From: Catellatospora vulcania
GTDB taxonomy: Bacteria > Actinomycetota > Actinomycetes > Mycobacteriales > Micromonosporaceae
Assembly: GCF_009720385.1 (NCBI RefSeq)
Contig: NZ_WARX01000038.1
Span: 1 to 57,092 of the forward strand
Reading direction: 5' to 3'
DNA length: 57,092 nucleotides
The translations under genes were made by a program, and so were the position numbers. A model generated the notes under the pieces. The model was not told where the DNA came from and ran no database searches. It saw only the letters and a list, made by a program, of their open reading frames with translations. Positions 16,416 to 24,746 of this stretch are shown one piece after another. Each line of letters opens with the position of its first letter. Position 1 is the first letter of the stretch.

Positions 16416-17363
16416 TCAGAGCCCGGCGACGGAGGCGAGGACGGCGGCCTCGGCCATGGCCCGGTGGCTGGGCGGGTTGCCGCGGGAGACCCACCACAGC
16501 GAGTCCTCCACCCGCCGGGCCGTCGCCCACGCCGCGAGCCGCGCCGGGTCCTCGCCCGTGACCTCGCCGAACAGGGCGAACCGCCGCCGCAGCACGGCGG
16601 CCGGATCCGGGTGCCGGAACGGGTCGTCGATCTGCTCGACCAGCTTCCACGGGTCGTAGCCGGGATCGCCGTACATCGGCTTCGGGTCGATGACCAGCCA
16701 CGGCTCACGCCGCGCGGCCAGGATGTTGCCGGGATTGATGTCACCGTGCACCAGCACCCGCCGTGACGCCGTGGTGGGCAGCTCGCGCAGCAGCCGGATG
16801 CCGTGCGCCACCAGCCCCGGGTCGAATCCGGGGCGCAGCCGGGCCATCCGCTGCTCGACCAGCCCGGCCCAGCGTGCGGTCACATGGCTGAGCAGGTCGA
16901 ACCCGCCCGCGTCGGCGACGGGCGCGGACCAGAGCCGGTGCAGCAGCCGCGCTGCGACCAGCAGCCGTTCCTCGGCGGGCAGGGAGTCGCTGTCGCCGAG
17001 CGTCGTGCCGGGGTCGGCCCGCTCCAGCAGCAGCGCGTGCCGTACGCCGTCGTGCGCGTACAGGGCGACCGTGCCGTGCCCCTGCCACACCCGCAGCGCC
17101 GCGGCCTCGCCCATCATCTCCGGGTGCGGCCAGCTGATCTTCAGCACGGCCGGGCGGCCGTCGGGCAGCTCCGCGGGCGCGACCCACGAGCAGGAGCCGC
17201 CGGTCCACGGCGCTCCGAGCCGCAGCGACCAGCCGTCGCGCAGCTCGGCGATGAGACCGGGCAGCGAGTCCAGCCAGGCCCGGCCCTCGGCCAGGTCGCC
17301 GATCGACTCGACGACGCTCAGGGTGGGCGGCACCAGCACCTCGGTCACCTCTGGCTCCGTCAC
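16416..17363 (-). CDS. Aminoglycoside/hydroxyurea phosphotransferase-family kinase (APH_6_hur)
   Basis: 315 residues. Kinase-like fold: GGSCSWVAPAELPDGRPAVLKISWPH holds the ATP-binding Lys, HGDINPGNILAARREPWLVIDPKPMYGD holds the catalytic Asp/Asn and the second metal Asp. The APH(6)/hydroxyurea kinase branch inactivates streptomycin or hydroxyurea by ATP-dependent phosphorylation. All catalytic residues are intact. Whether this copy confers resistance is unknown; such genes are common in actinobacterial chromosomes. It is divergent (35-base spacer) from a second antibiotic-modifying-type gene. Confidence 0.84.
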   Translation of the reverse strand: MTEPEVTEVLVPPTLSVVESIGDLAEGRAWLDSLPGLIAELRDGWSLRLGAPWTGGSCSWVAPAELPDGRPAVLKISWPHPEMMGEAAALRVWQGHGTVALYAHDGVRHALLLERADPGTTLGDSDSLPAEERLLVAARLLHRLWSAPVADAGGFDLLSHVTARWAGLVEQRMARLRPGFDPGLVAHGIRLLRELPTTASRRVLVHGDINPGNILAARREPWLVIDPKPMYGDPGYDPWKLVEQIDDPFRHPDPAAVLRRRFALFGEVTGEDPARLAAWATARRVEDSLWWVSRGNPPSHRAMAEAAVLASVAGL

Positions 17364-17398
17364 GCGGCGAGACTACCGCCGCTGTCTACCATCGCGAG

Positions 17399-17953
17399 GT
17401 GGACTTTCGGGCACAGTTGCAGTTGGCGGCGGTCGCCGAGATCACCGCCTGCGCCGCCCGGGACGGTATCGCCCTGTGGCTGCGCGGCGGCTGGGCTATG
17501 GACTTCCACCTCGGGCGGATCACCCGCCCGCACGCCGATGTGGACTGGTTCTGCTGGGCCGCCGACGCCGACCGGCTGACGTCGGTGCTGGCAGGGCTCG
17601 GCTTCACCGGCTACGGCGAGCACGATCCGCGGGTGCAGCGCGACTTCCTGCGCGACGGCGTCGACCTCGGCGTGGCCCTGCTCGGCCGGGACGGCGAGGG
17701 GCACGTCGTGGTGCCGGCGGGTCCCTATGCGGGCGCGCGCTGGCCGGACGGCATGCTCGACGGCCCACCCGGTCACCTCAACGGCCTGAGCTGCCCCGTC
17801 ATCAGCCCGCAGGCGCAGCTCGAGATCAAGAAGATGATGCCGGTATGGGTGCCCGGCCTGCCCCGCCGCGACAAGGACCTGGCCGACATCGCCCTGTTGG
17901 CCGGCGCGCTGCGGAACACCCCGCAGGTCGGAAACGGGGTTGCCGGAGCCTGA
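17399..17953 (+). CDS. ANT(2'')/LinA-like nucleotidyltransferase
   Basis: 184 residues from a GTG. The polymerase-beta-like nucleotidyltransferase core is seen in LWLRGGWAMDFHLGRITRPHADVDWF: the G-G-W motif followed by DVDW, where the two Asp bind Mg2+. A further acidic residue lies in RDGVDLGVALL. The size and arrangement match aminoglycoside 2''-adenylyltransferase-like proteins and lincosamide nucleotidyltransferases. The antibiotic substrate, if any, is unknown. It is divergent from the APH-type kinase and followed by a methyltransferase gene. Confidence 0.8.
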   Translation: MDFRAQLQLAAVAEITACAARDGIALWLRGGWAMDFHLGRITRPHADVDWFCWAADADRLTSVLAGLGFTGYGEHDPRVQRDFLRDGVDLGVALLGRDGEGHVVVPAGPYAGARWPDGMLDGPPGHLNGLSCPVISPQAQLEIKKMMPVWVPGLPRRDKDLADIALLAGALRNTPQVGNGVAGA

Positions 17954-17975
17954 CGTCGGGCGCACGATCGGCGGC

Positions 17976-18770
17976 ATGCAACTGGAGATCGCGCAGTACT
18001 ACCAGGGCGGGCAGGAGCGACACCGGCTGGAGACGGGGGCGGGGCGCTGGGAGTACCTGCGCACCTGGGATCTGCTCAGCCGGGTGCTGCCGCCCGGCCC
18101 GCTGGAGATCCTCGATGTCGGCGGCGCGGCCGGGGTCTACGCGGGTCCGCTGGCCGCGGCGGGACACACCGTGCACCTGGTCGACCCGATGCCCGATCAC
18201 GTGGCCGTGGCGGCCGGACTGCCCGGGGTCACCGCGAGCGTCGGCTACGCCCGCGACGTCGGCGAGGCCGACCGCAGCCGCGACGTGGTGCTGCTGCTCG
18301 GCCCGCTGTACCACCTGGTGCAACGGGAGGACCGGCTCGCGGCCTGGCGGGAGGCGGCGCGGGTGGTGCGCCCCGGTGGCCTGGTGGTCGCCGCGACGAT
18401 CAGCCGGTACGCGTCGCTGCTCGACGGTTACGTCAAGGGCTACGTCGCCAGCCCCGTGTTCGCGCAGATTCTCGACACGACTCTGGCCACGGGCGTGCAC
18501 CGCAACATCGACCACGACGCGCGCTGGTTCACCACGGCGTACTTCCACCACCCCGACGAACTGCCCGACGAGGTCGCCGCCGCGGGGCTGGCACTGGAGC
18601 GGATCGCCGCGGTGGAGGGTCCGCTGTGGATGCTGCCGGACCTGCCGGGGATCCTGGCCGACGACGCACGAACCGCGCAGGCGCTGGCACTGATGCGCGC
18701 GGTGGAGTCGGAGCCGCACCTCTGGGGCGTCAGCTCCCACCTGCTCACGGTCGCCCGCCGCGCGGCCTGA
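17976..18770 (+). CDS. Class I SAM-dependent methyltransferase
   Basis: 264 residues. Rossmann motifs are clear: motif I EILDVGGAAGVYAGPLAA, acidic end of beta2 HLVDPMPDHV, motif II/post-I DVVLLLGPLYHLV, and the ARVVRPGGLVVAATISRY strand. The substrate is not identifiable. A TTG 36 bases upstream would overlap the preceding gene; the ATG (MQLEIAQYYQ) is preferred. Close spacing to the nucleotidyltransferase suggests co-transcription. Confidence 0.85.
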   Translation: MQLEIAQYYQGGQERHRLETGAGRWEYLRTWDLLSRVLPPGPLEILDVGGAAGVYAGPLAAAGHTVHLVDPMPDHVAVAAGLPGVTASVGYARDVGEADRSRDVVLLLGPLYHLVQREDRLAAWREAARVVRPGGLVVAATISRYASLLDGYVKGYVASPVFAQILDTTLATGVHRNIDHDARWFTTAYFHHPDELPDEVAAAGLALERIAAVEGPLWMLPDLPGILADDARTAQALALMRAVESEPHLWGVSSHLLTVARRAA

Positions 18771-18865
18771 TGCGGGCCGCCCGTCAGGAGTGGGCAGGAA
18801 AGGGTCCGGGCCGGGACCGGCGGACTGGCCGCGGATCCCGACCCGGACACAGGTCTTCGCGTGTA

Positions 18866-18899
18866 CCCGGCGCGAGTGCTGGTCAGCGGCCGCGCCGGG
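18866..18899. terminator. Inverted repeat between convergent methyltransferase and osmC genes
   Basis: A 9-bp perfect stem (18866-18874 with 18891-18899, cccggcgcg arm) with a 16-base loop, just beyond the osmC stop. The rest of the 135-base gap shows only GC-rich partial repeats. Confidence 0.4.
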
Positions 18900-18905
18900 A
18901 ACGGA

Positions 18906-19337
18906 TCACGCCTGGAGCGTGGCGTCGAGGGTGATCTCGGCGCCGGGCGACAGCAGGCGGGAGATCGGGCAGCCGGCCTTGGCGGCCTCGGCCAGCTTCT
19001 GGAACTGCGCCTCGTCGATGCCGGGCACGTCGCCGGTGGTCACCAGGTCGATGCGGGTCACCGTCATGCCGGCGTCGGTCTTGTCCAGGTGGACGTTCGC
19101 GTTGGTCACCACGGCGTTGGGCGGGAAGCCCGCGTCCGACAGCTGCTTGGAGAAGGCCATCGAGAAGCAGCCGGAGTGCGCGGCGGCGATCAGCTCTTCG
19201 GGGTTGGTGCCCTCACCCTCCTCGAAACGGGACTTGAACGAATAGTTGCCCTGCAGGCCACCCTTGCCGGTCGCGATGGTGCCGGACCCCTCGGTGAGCG
19301 TTCCCTGCCAGCGGGCTGTTGCGGTACGAATAGGCAT
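18906..19337 (-). CDS. OsmC/Ohr-family peroxiredoxin
   Basis: 143 residues, normal family length. The two reactive cysteines are at Cys57 (AAAHSGCFSMAFS) and Cys123 (KAGCPISRLL), with the Arg/Glu partners in the N-terminal part (SRFEEGEGTNPEELIAA). The protein reduces organic hydroperoxides in the cytoplasm. The branch looks OsmC-like rather than Ohr-like. It lies 15 bases downstream of a P-loop kinase gene on the same strand. Confidence 0.92.
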   Translation of the reverse strand: MPIRTATARWQGTLTEGSGTIATGKGGLQGNYSFKSRFEEGEGTNPEELIAAAHSGCFSMAFSKQLSDAGFPPNAVVTNANVHLDKTDAGMTVTRIDLVTTGDVPGIDEAQFQKLAEAAKAGCPISRLLSPGAEITLDATLQA

Positions 19338-19352
19338 GGGCCCGACGCTAGC

Positions 19353-19871
19353 TCACGCGGGCGTGCCGTGCCCGGCAATGCCCCGCAATATGAGAGTCGC
19401 GAGCTCAGTCGTGTCGTGAGCGGCCGTGTCGACCAGCAGCCGGGGCTCGCGCCACGGCGTGAACTCGCGCGTGCGCACGTCGTCCCAGCTGGGCTGGAAC
19501 GCCTGATCGGGTTCGGGGGTGCGCTGCCGGACCCGGCGGCGGTGCTCGGCGGCATCGGTGCAGACCACCTCGATGGCGTACATCACCCTGCCGTGCCGCG
19601 CGGCGAGGTCCCGCCACCCGGCGCGGGCCTGCTCGACCGCGTTGACCGCGTCGACCACCACCGTCGCCCCCAGCGCCAGGTGGGCGTCGGCGAGCGCGTC
19701 CGCCACCACGTAGGCGGCCAGGCCGGTGGGCTGCGACCGGTCGACGCCGGCCCGCCACAGGGCCGACTCGATGGCGTCCACCCGCAGCCAGGTCGCGCCC
19801 AGCGCGGCGGCGACCGGGCGGCTCAGCGTGGTCTTGCCGGCACCGGGCAGCCCGGAGAAGACGATCAGCAC
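19353..19871 (-). CDS. Small P-loop kinase (zeta-toxin/chloramphenicol-phosphotransferase-like AAA_33 family)
   Basis: 172 residues. Walker A GLPGAGKTTLS at residues 7-17, then WLRVDAIESAL and a VVVDAVNAVEQAR strand typical of AAA_33 small-molecule kinases, with a lid Arg segment HRRRVRQRTPEPD. The substrate could be a nucleoside, sugar or antibiotic; the sequence does not say. It is divergent from an SDR gene and followed by osmC on the same strand. Confidence 0.78.
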   Translation of the reverse strand: MLIVFSGLPGAGKTTLSRPVAAALGATWLRVDAIESALWRAGVDRSQPTGLAAYVVADALADAHLALGATVVVDAVNAVEQARAGWRDLAARHGRVMYAIEVVCTDAAEHRRRVRQRTPEPDQAFQPSWDDVRTREFTPWREPRLLVDTAAHDTTELATLILRGIAGHGTPA

Positions 19872-19948
19872 CGGACCAGTGTCGCCCAGGCCGGAATCGC
19901 CGGGAAAACCTGACGGAACGTGTCAGGGATTGCCGCGACGATGGACCC

Positions 19949-20863
19949 ATGAACAAGCAGCTTCACGGCAGGATCGCCCTGGTGGCGGGGGCGACGCGCG
20001 GATGCGGCCGGGCCATCGCGGTCGAGCTCGGCCGGGCCGGCGCCACCGTCTACGTCACCGGCCGCAGCACCCGCGCCCAGCGCTCCGAGATGGACCGGCC
20101 GGAGACCATCGAGGACACCGCCGACCTGGTCACCGCGGCGGGCGGCGAGGGCATCGCGGTACGCGTCGACCACCTCGTGCCCGAGGAGGTCAGGGCGCTG
20201 GTCGCGACGATCGACGCCGCGCACGGGCGGCTGGACATCCTGGTCAACGACGTGTGGGGCGGCGACGACTACGCCGAGTGGGGCAAGCCGCTGTGGGAGC
20301 AGTCCCTCGACGGCGGGCTGCGCATGCTCGGGCTCGGCCTGCACACCCACGTCATCACCAGCCATGCCGCGCTGCCGCTGCTGGTCCGGCACCCGGGCGG
20401 GCTGGTCGTCGAGGTCACCGACGGCACCGACGAGTTCAACCGGAAGTACCGGGGCTCGTTCTTCTACGACCTGACCAAGACGTCGGTGTCGCGGATCGCG
20501 CTGGCCCAGTCCGCCGAGCTCCAGCCCTTCGGCGGGACCGCGCTCGTGGTCACGCCCGGTTTCCTGCGCTCGGAGGCGATGCTCGACCACTTCGGCGTCA
20601 CCGAGCAGAACTGGCGCGACGGCGCGGCCGCCGATCCCCACTTCGTCCTGTCGGAGAGCCCGGCGTATCTCGGCCGGGGCGTGGCCGCGCTGGCCGCCGA
20701 CCCCGACCGGGCCCGGTGGACGGGCAGCTCGCTGTCCAGCACGTCGCTGGCGCAGGAGTACGGCCTCACCGATGTGGACGGGTCGGTGCCCGACATCTGG
20801 CGCTACTTCGCCGAGCACGGCTCGACCAGGACCGGCCCGATCGACCCCACCGGTTACCGCTGA
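19949..20863 (+). CDS. Short-chain dehydrogenase/reductase
   Basis: 304 residues. The Rossmann motif is ALVAGATRGCGRAIAVELG with Arg in the following strand (YVTGRSTRA), indicating NADP preference. The LVNDVWGG motif replaces NNAG, and the active site reads YxxxK-type within FFYDLTKTSVSRIAL. This large variant is like uncharacterised actinobacterial SDRs. Cytosolic oxidoreductase of unknown substrate. It converges with the WYL regulator, with a six-base gap. Confidence 0.87.
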   Translation: MNKQLHGRIALVAGATRGCGRAIAVELGRAGATVYVTGRSTRAQRSEMDRPETIEDTADLVTAAGGEGIAVRVDHLVPEEVRALVATIDAAHGRLDILVNDVWGGDDYAEWGKPLWEQSLDGGLRMLGLGLHTHVITSHAALPLLVRHPGGLVVEVTDGTDEFNRKYRGSFFYDLTKTSVSRIALAQSAELQPFGGTALVVTPGFLRSEAMLDHFGVTEQNWRDGAAADPHFVLSESPAYLGRGVAALAADPDRARWTGSSLSSTSLAQEYGLTDVDGSVPDIWRYFAEHGSTRTGPIDPTGYR

Positions 20864-20869
20864 GGCAGC

Positions 20870-21841
20870 TCAGCCGTTGCGGGCGGCGATCGCGGCGCCG
20901 ATCGCCGCCAGCTCGGTCCGCAGCTCGACCGGAGCGAGGATCTCAAGGTCGGCGCCCAGCGGCAGCAGCTGGCTCAGCGCGACCCGGGGCGATTCGACGG
21001 CCAGCTCCACCTCGCACCAGCCGTGCTCGTCGGGTGGGCCGGTGTGCAGGATCGCCTCGTCGCGGGTGGCGGGGTCGGTGACCGACGGCAGCAGGCGCAG
21101 GCCGCGCGGGCTCACCCGGAGCCGGACGCGGTCGCGCATCAGCGTGCGGTCGAACGAGGCCGCCGAGGCCGCCCACCACCGCGCGAGCTGGAAGTCCTTG
21201 GGCCGCTCGAACGTCTCGTCGCTCGGCTCGACGGCGGTCACCCGGCCCAGCCGGTAGGTGCGCACCGCGTCCGCGTCCGGCACCCGGGCCACCAGGTACC
21301 AGACCCCGGCCTTGAGGACCAGCCCGTAGGGCTCCAGCTCGCGGCGTACGGAGCCGTCGGCGCGCCGGTAGCGCACGGTGATCAGGCGCTGCTCCCACAC
21401 CGCCTCGGCGACGCTCATCAGGTGCGGCAGCTCCTCGCCGCGGTGGAACCAGCCCGGCGCGTCGAGGTGGAAGCGCTGGGCGATGGTGCGGGCCCGGTCG
21501 CGCAGCGGTTCGGGCAGGGTGGCGAGCACCTTGGCCTGCGCCGCCAGCAGCACCGAGCCGAGGCCCAGCTCGGCGAGTGCCTCCGGGGCCGCCCCGGCGA
21601 ACAGCGCGGCCGCCTCCGCGCCGGTGAGACCGTCCAGCCTGGTGCGCCAGCCCTCCATGAGCCGGATGCCGCCGGCGCGGCCGGGCTCGGTCCACAGCGG
21701 CACGCCGGCGGCCTGCAGCGCGGCGACGTCTCGGTACACGGTGCGCACCGAGACCTCGAACAGCTGCGCCAGCTCGGCGGCCCGCGCCGAACGCCGCTGC
21801 TGCAACGTGAGCAGCAGCGACACCAGCCGCGACGCCTTCAT
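20870..21841 (-). CDS. WYL-domain (YafY/DeoR-type) transcriptional regulator
   Basis: 323 residues. HTH_11-type winged helix at the N-terminus (SRLVSLLLTLQQRRSARAAELAQLF, VSVRTVYRDVAALQAAGVPL), a central helical part, then a WYL ligand-binding domain (AVWEQRLITVRYRRADG, EPYGLVLKAGVWYLVARV) and the WCX extension near the C-terminus. WYL proteins bind nucleotides or nucleic acids as effectors and often regulate nearby genes. MKASRL is chosen as start because upstream in-frame sequence is atypical. No operator was found. Confidence 0.87.
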   Translation of the reverse strand: MKASRLVSLLLTLQQRRSARAAELAQLFEVSVRTVYRDVAALQAAGVPLWTEPGRAGGIRLMEGWRTRLDGLTGAEAAALFAGAAPEALAELGLGSVLLAAQAKVLATLPEPLRDRARTIAQRFHLDAPGWFHRGEELPHLMSVAEAVWEQRLITVRYRRADGSVRRELEPYGLVLKAGVWYLVARVPDADAVRTYRLGRVTAVEPSDETFERPKDFQLARWWAASAASFDRTLMRDRVRLRVSPRGLRLLPSVTDPATRDEAILHTGPPDEHGWCEVELAVESPRVALSQLLPLGADLEILAPVELRTELAAIGAAIAARNG

Positions 21842-21902
21842 CGAGGCTGACCCGGCTCGCCGTGCCCGACTCGGGCCGGCGGCGGCCGATCCGGGGTCTC
21901 GC

Positions 21903-22490
21903 TCACAACCCGGCCACGAACCCGTGCACGCAGCGGGTGACGCGCACCAGGTTCTCCGCGCTGCGGACCGGGTCGTCCGGGTGCTCCAGCGCATGGTCCG
22001 CGCCGGTCAGCTCCAGGCACGGCAGGCCGAGGTCGTCGGCGAGCCGCGGGTCCCAGGAGAAGTCGCCGGTGCTGCCGATCAGCTGGGTGGGGGCTTCGGT
22101 GGCGCCGAGCGCGTCGACCACCGACGGATGGAACATCAGCGGCGTGAACCAGATCGCGGGCAGCGCGCGTTCGGCGGCCACGGGCGCGGCGAGGCTGCCC
22201 AGTGACTTGCCGACCAGCATGATCCGTTTTGCGGACTCGGCCTCGACGGCGGCGACGGCCTGCGCGACGACCCAGTCGGCGCGCTCGTCCATATCGATGG
22301 TGGCGGGCGGGGTCCACCACAGCTCCTGCAGGCTCCAGCCGTGGTGGGCGAGCACGTTGCGGGTCAGGTGCAGCAGCGGCCGGGCGGGCGTGTAGCCGCC
22401 GCCCGGCAGGATGATCGCCAGCCGGTCGGGGTCGGCCTGGTGGCGGTCGGTCGTTCTCGGCCAGGGATTCGGCGTCTCCGGGCGGGTCAT
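21903..22490 (-). CDS. Alpha/beta-hydrolase family protein
   Basis: 195 residues. The nucleophile elbow is GKSLGS, the acid is in LIGSTGDFSW and the His is in LTGADHALEH, giving a full Ser-Asp-His triad. LAIILPGGGYTPARPLLHL is the first strand and oxyanion segment. It resembles small dienelactone-hydrolase/YqiA-like hydrolases. No signal peptide. The gene is 61 bases upstream of the WYL regulator on the same strand, so it may be co-transcribed with it. Substrate unknown. Confidence 0.8.
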   Translation of the reverse strand: MTRPETPNPWPRTTDRHQADPDRLAIILPGGGYTPARPLLHLTRNVLAHHGWSLQELWWTPPATIDMDERADWVVAQAVAAVEAESAKRIMLVGKSLGSLAAPVAAERALPAIWFTPLMFHPSVVDALGATEAPTQLIGSTGDFSWDPRLADDLGLPCLELTGADHALEHPDDPVRSAENLVRVTRCVHGFVAGL

Positions 22491-22717
22491 GGGCCGATCC
22501 TAGGTCGGCTCAGGCGCGGGTGCCGACCCGCGCGGGCGCGCGCCTGCGGGGCAGGCCTACACCGGTCGTGTGCCGTGCCGGGTCCCGATTTCGCGCCGAC
22601 GTGGCCGCCGACCGTGCCGCGTTGTCGGGCTGATCATCCAAGGCGCTCGTATCGATCGGCTTCTTATGATCGTGGTCGATGTGGGGCGACTGTCTCACCT
22701 GGACTGCTGGAGGAAAC

Positions 22718-23188
22718 GTGCGCAAGTGGTATGCGGCGGCAATGGCGGCGCTGGGCCTGGCGGTGCTGCTGGCGGTGCCCGGCTCCGCGGGCGCGGGCAC
22801 AGGTGACACGGCGCGCGGCTGTGAGCGGCACTTCGACGCCGCGGTGGCGGACTTCGACGCGGTCTTCCTCGCCAAGGACCTGCCCGCGGTCATGTCGTAC
22901 TACCACGACGAGGCGGTGCAGATCGGCGCCAACGGGGCGTACCGCAAGGACAAGGCCGCCATCCAGGCCAACTTCACCGGGCTGTTCACCTATGACTTCA
23001 CGGCGACGTTCCCCGAGGTGAAGAAGGTCGTCGACGGGTGCCGCGGCGCGACGCTGGTGGTCGACTTCACGCTGTCCATCGCGTCGCTGGGGTTCAAGCA
23101 GCACTTCTACAACGCGCTCACCTTCGTCCGCGAGCGCGGCCAGTGGAAGATCATCCTGGATGTCAGCTCGCCGCTGCCGGTGGTCTGA
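22718..23188 (+). CDS. Secreted NTF2/SnoaL-like small protein
   Basis: 156 residues from a GTG with a textbook GGAGG site. The N-terminus RKWYAAAMAALGLAVLLAV is a Sec signal peptide with a likely cleavage after GSAGA. The mature part has one Cys pair (CERHF and GCRGA) and the NTF2-like cone-fold pattern: FDAVFLAKDLPAVMSYYHDEAVQIG, FTGLFTYDF, and a final FVRERGQWKIILDVSS strand, as in DUF4440/SnoaL proteins. No catalytic motif is evident. It is monocistronic, with a strong hairpin 20 bases after the stop. Confidence 0.75.
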   Translation: MRKWYAAAMAALGLAVLLAVPGSAGAGTGDTARGCERHFDAAVADFDAVFLAKDLPAVMSYYHDEAVQIGANGAYRKDKAAIQANFTGLFTYDFTATFPEVKKVVDGCRGATLVVDFTLSIASLGFKQHFYNALTFVRERGQWKIILDVSSPLPVV

Positions 23189-23207
23189 GCACCGCACTCC
23201 GCCGCCC

Positions 23208-23232
23208 CCGCCGACCGTTCGCCGGTCGGCGG
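23208..23232 (+). terminator. Hairpin terminator after the secreted NTF2-like gene
   Basis: Perfect 10-bp stem (23208-23217 with 23223-23232, ccgccgaccg arm) with a TTCGC loop, 20 bases after the stop. No T-tract. Confidence 0.65.
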
Positions 23233-23337
23233 TGGCGGGTCAGGTTGGTGACGTAACCCTCCCGGGGCTGGCGCCCGAGGGCCTCCACGCGGCATGGTGG
23301 CGGTCCGCGGACGGGTGACTTGGGGGTGCGGGCGGCG

Positions 23338-24576
23338 ATGCCGGTCGGAGAGCACGTGGTGGCACGGGCGCGCGAGCACATCGCGGCCGGGACGCTGTCG
23401 GCCGCACACGACCTGCTGTCCGCGGCGCTGGGCACGGTGCCCGCCGACCCGGCCCAGGCCACGCCGGTCGTCGCCGAGGCGGTGGTGCTGCAGACCGGGG
23501 TGCTGCTCGGGCTGGGGGAGCCGTACGCGGCCCGGGGTTGGGCGGCCTACGGCTTCGCGGCGTCGCGGGCGCTGTACGGCGAGCGCGACCGGCGCACCCT
23601 GCACGCGCTCGGGCTGCTGGCCGCGGTGCTGGCCAGGGTGGGCGTGCACGCCCGCGCGGTGCAGCGCTACCTCGACCTGATCGCCGCGTACACCGAGCTG
23701 GACGGCGCGGACTCCGACCGGGTGCTGGCCGCGCGCGGTGATCTGGCCACCGTCGAGCACGCCCAGGGCCACTGCGTGTCGGCGCGGCTGCGCCTGGCGA
23801 CGGTCATCGACGAGCACCGGCGGGCGCACGGCGCGGCGCATCCTGTCGGCATCCGCATGCAGTTGCGGCTGGCCGCCATGTGGCGCGACTGCGGCGGCTT
23901 CAACGACGCGCACGAGCTGCTGGCCGAGGCGCGCGAGGACGCGGCCGGGCTGGACCCCGCCGACCCGGTGCACACCATGATCACCACAGCGGGCCGGGCG
24001 GTGGCCGACCCGCGCCACCAGTGCGGTGTCGGCCTGATCCCGGACGCCCCGATCTCCCCGGTCGAGCTTGCCGGACGTGCCGGGCAGCAGTCGTCCACAG
24101 GGTCCGCGGACCCCGACCCCGTGCCGGGGCAGCGGCCCGAACCGGCCCCGGAGGACTCCTGGGCACAGCGGTTGCGCGACGCGGAGCCGGATCCGGCGGC
24201 CTGGGCGGGCGACGTCCACGACCGTCCGGGCGGAACGTCGCCGACGTTGCCCGGCGAGTCCCGGGCGACCGCCTCGTGGGTGCCGCCGGAGCAGGAAGAA
24301 CAGGTCGCGGCATTGTGGGACCACCTGACCCCGGCCGGGTACGAGCCGCCGTCGGTGCTCGCCGCCCCCGCGTTCAGCACGACCGTGTACCTGCCGCCGT
24401 ACCTGACCGAGCCGGCGGCGGAGTCCGCCGAACCGGAGCACAGGGCCGGTCGCCACGCGGCCCGGCCCGCGGGGCGACGGCTGCCGCAGCAGACGTTGGT
24501 GCTGGTGGCGGGATGTATCGGCATCGTCGCGGTGGCGCTGCTGTTCGTGCTGTTGGTCAGCTCGGTTTCGCCGTAG
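23338..24576 (+). CDS. TPR-containing protein with C-terminal membrane anchor
   Basis: About 412 residues. The first 220 form Ala/Leu-rich helical pairs resembling tetratricopeptide repeats (TLHALGLLAAVLARVG, RYLDLIAAYTELDG, ARLRLATVIDEHRR). A Pro/Glu-rich disordered linker follows (about 235-380), and then one helix near the C-terminus (TLVLVAGCIGIVAVALLFVLLV) with an almost absent outside tail. This is a tail-anchored cytosolic scaffold arrangement. Not a recognised named family. TTG or GTG codons 12-18 bases upstream are alternative starts. Confidence 0.68.
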   Translation: MPVGEHVVARAREHIAAGTLSAAHDLLSAALGTVPADPAQATPVVAEAVVLQTGVLLGLGEPYAARGWAAYGFAASRALYGERDRRTLHALGLLAAVLARVGVHARAVQRYLDLIAAYTELDGADSDRVLAARGDLATVEHAQGHCVSARLRLATVIDEHRRAHGAAHPVGIRMQLRLAAMWRDCGGFNDAHELLAEAREDAAGLDPADPVHTMITTAGRAVADPRHQCGVGLIPDAPISPVELAGRAGQQSSTGSADPDPVPGQRPEPAPEDSWAQRLRDAEPDPAAWAGDVHDRPGGTSPTLPGESRATASWVPPEQEEQVAALWDHLTPAGYEPPSVLAAPAFSTTVYLPPYLTEPAAESAEPEHRAGRHAARPAGRRLPQQTLVLVAGCIGIVAVALLFVLLVSSVSP

Positions 24577-24746
24577 GCCCAGCACCCTCTAATATCGACG
24601 CCAGGCTCTGTCGGCCCCCGGGAGCCGGGCCGCACCCTGATCGCGTCGACCGCGCCGTGCCGCGTCGACGTCCTGTCTCGGTACCAGCGTGGGGTCTCCG
24701 CGTGGGCGGCGGGTGTCTTCGCGCGTCCCAGTGAGGGGATTCGCCC

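Noticed and set aside
18771..18905. Small gene between the methyltransferase and osmC
   Set aside because: No start with ribosome site and no coherent reading frame; only a short inverted repeat.
22491..22717. Hidden gene or riboswitch in the divergent spacer before the secreted NTF2-like gene
   Set aside because: No frame with plausible composition and no recognisable riboswitch core; only GC-rich partial repeats and the GGAGG site.
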